From Streptomyces altiplanensis (GTDB lineage: Bacteria > Actinomycetota > Actinomycetes > Streptomycetales > Streptomycetaceae), in assembly GCA_003719395.1 (NCBI GenBank), contig RHMC01000037.1, positions 1 to 50,979 of the forward strand: a stretch of 50,979 bases of DNA, written 5' to 3'. Position numbers and translations under genes: made by a program. Positions 46,201-50,979 of this stretch are shown here, piece after piece (within the stretch, counting starts at the first letter, position 1; each line of letters begins with the position of its first letter). The notes under the pieces were generated by a model. It made no database searches, was not told where the DNA came from, and was given only the letters and a program-made list of their open reading frames with translations.

Positions 46201-48036
46201 ACCGATCTGGCGGAGATACCGCACCGGCTCGACGTCCGTCCGGGCGACCGCGGCGCAAGCCGGGGCAGCCGGGAACGTCGTCACGAACGCAGGACGGTGT
46301 CCCTGACGCCGCTCACGTCGCAGGAGCCGACGGCACCCGAGACCGCCGCCCTGTCCAGGGCGCCGATCGCGGTGACCAGGGAGCACGACGTCCTGGAGGA
46401 TCTCAAGTCCGCCGCCGCCATCGATTTCGGCGGCATGGTCGCCACCCTCAACCGCACGGGCGTCATGGTCGAGCACCTGATCCCCTACTCCTCCGACTTC
46501 GCCGACTTCGCCGGCGAGCGCGGCGGGGAGGTGCTGGACCTGGGCTGTGCCTACGGTGTCGCCAGCATCGCCGCGCTGGAGCGCGGGGCCCGGGTCGTCG
46601 CACTGGACATGGAGCAGAAGCACCTGGACATCCTCGAACAGCGCGTCAACGACGAGAGCAGGCAGCACCTGACCCTGCGGCGGGGCACCCTGCCCGACGT
46701 CGACTTCGAGGACGAGCGCTTCACCGCCGTGCACGCCAGCCGCGTGATGCACTTCCTCGACCCCGACGGGGTGCGGCTCGTACTGCGCAAGATGTTCCGC
46801 TGGCTGACCCCGGGCGGAAAGGTGTTCCTGAGCACCGACTCGCCCTACTTCGGGTACTGGGCTTCCAAGGCCGCCGCCTACGAGGAGCGCAAGCGGGCGG
46901 GCGACCCGTGGCCCGGGTACATCGACGACGTCGCCGCGCACTTCGACCCGGCCCATGTCGTCGGCGGGCCGAGCCTGATCAACGCCATCGACCCCGATGT
47001 CTTCCGAAGGGAGTGCGAGGCGGCCGGGTTCGTCGTGGAGCGCGTCGGGTTCTTCGGCGCCGTGGGAGTGGACCGGGAGTCGTACGGTGCTCCCGGCCCC
47101 GACATGGAGCATGTGGGCGTCATCGCGCGCAAGCCGATGGACGCGCCCGCGCCCCGCACCACCGCGACCCTGCCGACGACCGCGGCTCTCCCCGCGACCG
47201 CGACCGCGGCCGGGAGCGCAGGTGCGGCCGCCGCGCGGTCGGCCGACGGAACCCGGATCCACTACCGGATCCGGGGCAGCGGCCCCACCGCACTGGTCTT
47301 CATTCACGGTCTGGGCTGTGACGCCTCGTACTGGGACCGTCAGATCCCCTCCTTCGAAGGGCGGTTCACCGTGATCGCCCCGGACCTCGCCGGGCACGGC
47401 CGGTCGGGCAAGGACCGGCGGAAGTGGACCGTCGAGGCGTTCGCCCAGGATGTGGCGGCCGTCGTCGAGCACGGCGTGGCGAGGGACGTGGTCCTGATCG
47501 GTCACTCGCTGGGCGGGCCCGTGATGCTGGCCGCCGCGCCACTGCTGGGAGGCTCGGTCCAGGGCATGATCGGCGTGGACACGCTCCACAACCTCGACCC
47601 CAAGCGACTGGACGCCGTTCAACTCGACCGTTTCGTCCAGTCGTTCTCGGACCAGCCGGTGAAGGCCGGGGAACTGTTCCTCGACACCGCGCGACAGGAC
47701 CTGATCGAGCTGGTCGAGCGCACGCGCGAGCAGGTGGGCGGGGCGATCGTCTCGGCCGCGTTCCGCGAGATGCTGACGTACTTGCAGGATGTGCCGAAGC
47801 ACTTCGACGTCCCGCTGGTTCTGGTCAACTCGACCTCCTGGATGCCGACGAACCTCGCCGCCGCACACCGGTACGGAGTGGAGGTGGATCTGGTCGAGGG
47901 CGTGGGGCACTTCGTGATGCTGGAGGCGCCCGACACCTTCAACGCCTTGCTGGGACGGCACATCGACCGCATAGCTCCACGGACCGTGCCGGGCGACGGC
48001 GGACGCGGGGCGTTCGCAGAGGGCGCTGATGGATGA
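24859..48036 (+). CDS. Megasynthase 2: hybrid NRPS/trans-AT PKS, frame-disrupted
   Basis: About 23 kb encoding docking-C-A-PCP, KS-DH-KR-MT-ACP-ACP, KS-ACP, C-A-PCP, KS-KR-ACP, KS-MT-alpha/beta-hydrolase. The GTG start is set by the AGGAAG ribosome site and the GTGA overlap. The stop (TGA at 48034-48036) overlaps the ATG of megasynthase 3. Reading requires at least 30 single-base slips. Dense clusters lie near 26448-26580, 30445-30820, 37050-37290, 43465-43640 and 44803-44930. An in-frame TAG occurs at 34017-34019 in the linker before the first of two tandem ACPs. Nearly all catalytic motifs survive, which argues for sequence error over decay. The protein makes two amino-acid insertions and ends mid-module, before the carrier proteins it needs. 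Confidence 0.87.
28345..34650 (+). other. Module 5: KS-DH-KR-MT-ACP-ACP
   Basis: KS about 28345-29645: Cys in VHSNCSSSL (a motif seen again in the other KS that follows an NRPS module), EAHGTGT, NIGHLDTAAG. DH about 30328-31240: DHVVG..RLLP once an extra T near 30433 is ignored, and LHPSFLDAAIH (DxxxH). KR about 31277-32740: VVGGAGGIG, FSSVES and QANYAAGCTF. C-methyltransferase about 32870-33975: LEVGAGTGATSAKVL and VVATNVLHAT. Tandem ACPs at about 34105-34330 (YGLDSILVSG) and 34426-34650 (LGLDSILVIQ); neither carries the beta-branch Trp. Expected product is an alpha-methyl enoyl unit. An 18-bp minisatellite sits inside the KR (31911-32035). Confidence 0.85.
31911..32035 (+). repeat. 18-bp tandem repeat (six exact copies plus a partial seventh)
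   Basis: Unit CACCGGTCCGGAACCGGC repeats at 31911, 31929, 31947, 31965, 31983 and 32001, then a degenerate CACCGGCCCGTACCGCC. In the frame that continues into the catalytic KR half it encodes (TGPEPA)n. It lies at the junction of the structural and catalytic KR halves, and the frame changes at its start. Confidence 0.93.
34860..36965 (+). other. Module 6: KS-ACP only
   Basis: KS about 34860-36085: Cys in DTACSASL, His in EAHGTAT (TAT instead of TGT) and NLGHCESASG. The post-KS linker ends SLPTYPFGRKEYWYG near 36585. ACP about 36757-36965 has LGLSSMALV. There are no processing domains. The layout repeats module 4: a bare KS-ACP directly in front of a C-A-PCP. Whether it extends the chain or only passes it on is uncertain. 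Confidence 0.82.
37040..40185 (+). other. NRPS module B: C-A-PCP, glycine
   Basis: C domain about 37040-38345 with HHLVLDG in its active site. A domain about 38420-39950 with an intact A3 loop (YTSGSTGDPKG). The pocket read from SFDIAALELF, TVMQATPATW, VLCGGEAL and NLFGPTETTVW is D-I-L-Q-L-G-L-V-W-(K), essentially the established glycine code. PCP about 40000-40185: GGNSVLAVLL. Slips lie near 37108, 37215-37290 and 38640. Confidence 0.87.
40303..40361 (+). repeat. Simple CACCGR-type hexamer tract
   Basis: An imperfect hexanucleotide tract (GACACC/GGCACC alternation) in the PCP-KS linker of module 7. It codes for an Asp/Thr/Gly or His/Arg linker depending on frame. The frame slips on both sides of it (about 40190 and 40365). 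Confidence 0.6.
40372..44010 (+). other. Module 7: KS-KR-ACP
   Basis: KS about 40372-41660: Cys in VHSNCSSSL like the other post-NRPS KS, EAHGTGT, NLGHLDAAAG. KR about 42262-43660: TGAFGGLG, FSSSSAT and SCDYAVANRV. ACP about 43780-44010: LGLDSIRLT. There is no DH, so a beta-hydroxyl is expected. Slips lie near 41590, 41745, 42235 and 43465-43640. Confidence 0.85.
44262..47985 (+). other. Module 8, first part: KS-methyltransferase-alpha/beta hydrolase
   Basis: KS about 44262-45525: Cys in INTSCSSGL, His in VTHGTGT, TNIGHTFAASG, with three slips near 44803, 44835 and 44930. Methyltransferase about 46375-47135: SAM motif VLDLGCAYGVASIAA, acidic VVALDME, PDVDFEDERF; it is unlike the C-methyltransferase of module 5. 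Alpha/beta hydrolase about 47236-47985: oxyanion IHGLG, elbow GHSLGG, His in GVGHFVMLE. The usual acid position reads VNSTSW, without Asp; an Asp in GVDTLHN might substitute. The chain ends here, and the carrier proteins are on the next polypeptide. Confidence 0.82.
48018..48023 (+). promoter_or_regulatory. Ribosome binding site for megasynthase 3
   Basis: AGAGGG lies 9 nt before the ATG at 48033. The ATGA overlap with the upstream stop indicates coupled translation. Confidence 0.65.
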
Positions 48037-50979
48037 TGTCCGAACCACGTACTAAGATCCCGACCGATAGTGATCTGCATCGGTTCCTGCGCGAATCGTT
48101 GACCGGCGTCATCGGAACCGAAGCGGCTCCAGGCTCCGACGACGTGCATCTCGTGGAGCTGGGGCTGGACTCGATCAGCTGCGTCGTGTGGCTGCGCGAG
48201 GTCAACCGCTCCCTTGGGCTTTCTCTCACGATGGCCGATGTCTTCGGTCACCCCACGTTCGGCCAGTTGTCCGCCCTGATCGAGGGCACCATGGGAGATC
48301 TGATGAGTGCCACCACCTCTGGGCCTTCGACTGCCCCGAGCGGTTCCCTCTCCGTAGAGCAAGACATCGCCGCCTACCTGCGCCAGAGTCTGGCGTCGGA
48401 GCTGGAACTGGACGAGTCGGCGATCGACGACGACACGCCGTTCGTGGAGCTGGGGCTGGACTCGATCACGGGCGTCACCTGGACCCGCAAGCTGAACACG
48501 CGCTTCGGCCTGTCGCTCTCCGCCACCCAGGTCTACAGCCACCCCACGGTCGACGGGCTGGCGGGTCACCTCGCGGGTCTGCTCGGGGAGACCGGCGCTC
48601 CGTCGTCCCCGGACGGCACCCCTGCCGCCGGTTCGTCGGTGGCCGCCCTCCCCGCCGCCCCGGACGCCCGGCCGGCGGCTGGGGAGGAGATCCGGTCGCA
48701 GACGGCTGAACCGGACTCCGCGGTACGGCCGCAGAGCCCCGTGGAGGCCGAGACCGCACTCGCCACGTGGCTGCGGGCAAGTCTCGCCGGGGAACTGGAG
48801 CTGGCCGAGTCCGATCTCGACGACGACACGCCGTTCGTGGAGCTGGGGCTGGACTCGATCACGGGCGTCACCTGGACCCGGACCATCAACACCCGGCTGC
48901 GGCTCTCGCTCTCCGCGACGACGGTCTACGGCCACCCGACCATCAGCGAGCTGGCCCGGCACCTGGCGGGAGAGCTGGGCGTGAAGCCACCCGAGCCCGC
49001 CCCGGTGCCGCAAGCCGTCCCCGAACCCGTTCCGGCACCGCAAGCCGCCCCCGAACCCGTTCCGGCACCGCAGCCCGTCCCCGAACCCGTCCCAGTACCG
49101 CAGCCCGCCCCCGAGCCCGTGGCGCCGAGCCGGCCGGCCGGGCGCGGCATCGAGCTCGTCGACATCGCCGTCATCGGCATGTCCGGGGCGTTCCCCGAGG
49201 CGGAAGATCTCGACGAGTTCTGGCAGAACATCCTCACGGGCCGTGACTGCGTCTCCGAGGTACCCCCCTCCCGGTGGGAGGTGGGCGAGTACTACGACGA
49301 GCGTCCCGGCACGCCGGGCAAGTCGTACAGCAAGTGGATGGGTGTGCTGGAGAACGCCCACCACTTCGACCCGCTGTTTTTCAACATCTCGCCCGGCGAG
49401 GCGGAGTACATGGACCCGCAGCAGCGTGTCCTCCTTCAGGAGAGCTGGCGCTGCATAGAAGAGGCCGGTTACAACCCCGAGGCCCTTTCCGGCACGCGGT
49501 GCGGGGTCTTCGTCGGCTGCTCGGTGAACGGCTACGGCGGCAGGCTCGACGAGACCGAGCTGAGCGCCCACCAGAACCTCGGCACCAACAGCGCCATCCT
49601 CGCCAGCCGCGTTTCCTACACGCTCAACCTCAAGGGGCCCTGCCTCTCCATCGACACCTCGTGCTCGTCGTCCCTGGTGGCGATAGCCAACGCCTGTGAC
49701 AGCCTCTGCCTGGGCGACAGCGACACGGCGTTGGCGGGCGGTGTATGGGTCATACCCGGCCCGGGCGTGCATGTGGCGATGAGTCAGCTGCGAGCCCTGT
49801 CCCCGGACGGCCGCTGCTACGCGTTCGACGAGCGGGCCAACGGTTTCGTACCCGCGGAGGGAGTGGGCGTCCTGCTCCTCAAGCGGCTGGCCGACGCCCA
49901 GGCGGACGGTGACCGCATCCACGCCGTCATCAAGGGCTGGGGCGTCAACCAGGACGGCAGGTCCAACGGCATCACCGCCCCCAGCGCGGAGGCGCAGACC
50001 CAACTCCAGCGGCACGTGTACGACAAGTTCGGCATCGACCCCGCGGACATCGAACTCGTCGAGGCGCACGGCACCGGCACCGCTCTGGGCGACCCGGTGG
50101 AGATCGACGGCCTCGTGCGGAGCTTCGAGGCACACACCGACCGGCGCGGCCACTGCGCCCTGGGCTCGGTGAAGAGCAACATCGGACATGCCGCGTGCGC
50201 CGCCGGCGTGGCCGGCTCCATCAAGGCGATCCTCGCGCTGGAGCACGCGACGCTGCCCCCGACCATCCAGCACGAGCGGCTCAACGGCCACATCGACCTG
50301 GACGGCACCCCGTTCTACGTGAACACCCGGGCGCGTTCCTGGCAGGGCGGGGACAGGCCCCGTCTGGCCGCGGTCAGTTCGTTCGGCTACAGCGGGACCA
50401 ACGCTCACCTCGTATTGGCGGAAGCGCCCACGGCCCCCGCGCGACGGCCGGAGGACGGCGCCCGCCTGATCGCCCTGTCCGCCCGTACTGCCGCGCAGCT
50501 CCAGGAGCAGGCGCGCCGGCTCGTCGCCCACATCGAGGGCCACCCCGGGGAGAGCCTGCGGGACCTCAGCGCCACCCTGCTCCAGGGCCGCAAGCACTTC
50601 CGCCACCGCCTGGCCTACGTGGCGAACACTCCGGGGCAGGCCGTCCGGACGCTGCGCGCCTGGCTGGACTCCGGCAGCGCGCCGGCCGTCAGGACCGGTG
50701 ACAACAAGCCGCAGCGCCCGCAGCGGGAGCCGGACGGGACGGCGTTGGAGCAGACGGATCCGCGCCGCCTGGAATCGCTCGCAGAGCAGTACGCGCAGGG
50801 CGGGGCCGTCGCGTTCGAGCTGTTGTTCGCGGACGGGCACAAGCCGGGCAGAATCTCCCTGCCCACCTATCCGTTCGCCAAGGACCCCTACTGGCTGCAT
50901 CCGGCCCGCGACGTGTCGGGGACCGCCCGAGCGTGCCGGCGACGGCGACGGCCACGGCCGGCCGGACGCCCGCGCGTCG
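48033..50979 (+). CDS. Megasynthase 3: trans-AT PKS (ACP-ACP-ACP-KS...), partial at right edge
   Basis: At least 982 residues, open to the window edge. It starts MMSEPRTK at an ATG overlapping the stop of megasynthase 2, behind an AGAGGG ribosome site; the second ATG (48036) is an alternative. Three ACPs come first, then a Pro-rich repeat linker, a complete KS (about 49158-50440), and a post-KS linker ending ISLPTYPFAKDPYWL near 50895. Unlike megasynthases 1 and 2 the frame is continuous, except perhaps the last 40 bases, which read as an Arg-rich run and may contain a slip. The ACPs complete module 8, which began on megasynthase 2. Later domains and any release domain lie beyond the window. 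Confidence 0.92.
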   Translation, partial: MMSEPRTKIPTDSDLHRFLRESLTGVIGTEAAPGSDDVHLVELGLDSISCVVWLREVNRSLGLSLTMADVFGHPTFGQLSALIEGTMGDLMSATTSGPSTAPSGSLSVEQDIAAYLRQSLASELELDESAIDDDTPFVELGLDSITGVTWTRKLNTRFGLSLSATQVYSHPTVDGLAGHLAGLLGETGAPSSPDGTPAAGSSVAALPAAPDARPAAGEEIRSQTAEPDSAVRPQSPVEAETALATWLRASLAGELELAESDLDDDTPFVELGLDSITGVTWTRTINTRLRLSLSATTVYGHPTISELARHLAGELGVKPPEPAPVPQAVPEPVPAPQAAPEPVPAPQPVPEPVPVPQPAPEPVAPSRPAGRGIELVDIAVIGMSGAFPEAEDLDEFWQNILTGRDCVSEVPPSRWEVGEYYDERPGTPGKSYSKWMGVLENAHHFDPLFFNISPGEAEYMDPQQRVLLQESWRCIEEAGYNPEALSGTRCGVFVGCSVNGYGGRLDETELSAHQNLGTNSAILASRVSYTLNLKGPCLSIDTSCSSSLVAIANACDSLCLGDSDTALAGGVWVIPGPGVHVAMSQLRALSPDGRCYAFDERANGFVPAEGVGVLLLKRLADAQADGDRIHAVIKGWGVNQDGRSNGITAPSAEAQTQLQRHVYDKFGIDPADIELVEAHGTGTALGDPVEIDGLVRSFEAHTDRRGHCALGSVKSNIGHAACAAGVAGSIKAILALEHATLPPTIQHERLNGHIDLDGTPFYVNTRARSWQGGDRPRLAAVSSFGYSGTNAHLVLAEAPTAPARRPEDGARLIALSARTAAQLQEQARRLVAHIEGHPGESLRDLSATLLQGRKHFRHRLAYVANTPGQAVRTLRAWLDSGSAPAVRTGDNKPQRPQREPDGTALEQTDPRRLESLAEQYAQGGAVAFELLFADGHKPGRISLPTYPFAKDPYWLHPARDVSGTARACRRRRRPRPAGRPRV
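48070..48970 (+). other. Triple tandem ACP with beta-branching Trp motif
   Basis: ACP 8a (about 48070-48285) has LGLDSISCVVWLRE, 8b (about 48355-48580) LGLDSITGVTWTRK, and 8c (about 48745-48970) LGLDSITGVTWTRT. Each has Trp six residues after the phosphopantetheinylated Ser. This is the signature described for ACPs that receive an HMG-synthase-made beta-branch. 8b and 8c are nearly identical around the motif, consistent with recent duplication. Other ACPs in the window lack this Trp. Confidence 0.9.
48991..49110 (+). repeat. 30-bp tandem repeat, four copies
   Basis: Copies at 48991, 49021, 49051 and 49081 share CCGAACCCGT..CCGGCACCGCA and encode a Pro-Glu-Pro-Val-Pro-rich linker between ACP 8c and KS 9. 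The period is exactly 30 bp with a few substitutions, so the frame is kept. Confidence 0.9.
49158..50440 (+). other. Module 9 KS (start of next module)
   Basis: DIAVIGMSGAFPEAEDLDEFW opens the KS; it has Cys in DTSCSSSL, His in EAHGTGT and NIGHAACAAG, and the end motif SGTNAHLVLAEAP. All catalytic residues are present. By position it accepts the beta-branched chain from the triple ACP. Confidence 0.92.

Noticed and set aside
47236..47985. Terminal thioesterase ending the assembly line
   Set aside because: It is followed by three ACPs and another KS on a coupled gene, so release here is unlikely. It resembles small-molecule alpha/beta hydrolases more than type I TEs, though this needs a profile search.
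47619..50900. Minus-strand open frame of 1,093 codons opposite megasynthase 3
   Set aside because: Low-complexity shadow of the ACP/KS coding strand; the + strand reads continuously with all KS and ACP motifs.
9870..50979. Integrated AT domains
   Set aside because: No GHSxG-type AT segment occurs after any KS. The post-KS linkers run straight into DH, KR, MT or ACP, as in trans-AT systems.
1..50979. tRNA or rRNA genes
   Set aside because: No tRNA-like cloverleaf or rRNA sequence was recognised by eye. A dedicated scan would settle this.

Overview
The window is very GC-rich, uses actinomycete-type codons and carries Streptomyces-like gene families (helicase-associated domain, RCC1-like repeats, Sfp-type PPTase beside a metallophosphoesterase). 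It is most likely a Streptomyces chromosome segment. Its main content is the 5' part of a large hybrid trans-AT polyketide synthase / non-ribosomal peptide synthetase (PKS-NRPS) cluster.

Left flank (1-5.4 kb): a scar region of broken genes and insertion sequences. It holds the 3' end of an RCC1-like repeat protein, a helicase-associated-domain remnant, the C-terminal stub of an IS3-type transposase, a complete IS30-family element (2401-3841), the N-terminal stub of an MBL-fold hydrolase, and a degenerate IS5-type element.

Accessory genes (5.4-9.3 kb): a metallophosphoesterase and a phosphopantetheinyl transferase overlap by 4 nt on the + strand. An amidase-signature hydrolase and a type II thioesterase lie on the - strand. 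The two pairs converge on a terminator-like hairpin. A 580-bp divergent intergenic region follows.

Megasynthases (9.87 kb to the right edge), all + strand. Gene 1 (9870-24862): GNAT-ACP loader; KS-DH-KR-ACP; KS-KR-ACP; KS0-DH-ACP; KS-ACP. Gene 2 (24859-48036): C-A(Gly-like)-PCP; KS-DH-KR-MT-ACP-ACP; KS-ACP; C-A(Gly)-PCP; KS-KR-ACP; KS-MT-alpha/beta-hydrolase. Gene 3 (48033-edge): ACP-ACP-ACP-KS and onward. No module contains an AT domain. The expected chain starts from acetate, becomes a conjugated diene, takes in two small amino acids (the second predicted glycine), gains an alpha-methyl group, and reaches a module flagged for beta-branching by three tandem ACPs with the diagnostic Trp. The trans-AT and the HMG-synthase cassette must lie outside the window.

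The most unusual unit is module 8. A SAM methyltransferase and an alpha/beta hydrolase are fused between a KS and the triple beta-branching ACP. This suggests methyl-esterification, possibly reversible, of a beta-branch carboxylate.

Caution: genes 1 and 2 are interrupted by many single-base indels, though almost all readable active-site motifs are retained. These look like sequencing or assembly errors in G/C runs. Gene 3 and several accessory genes read cleanly. I give gene-level spans and describe domains across the frameshifts.
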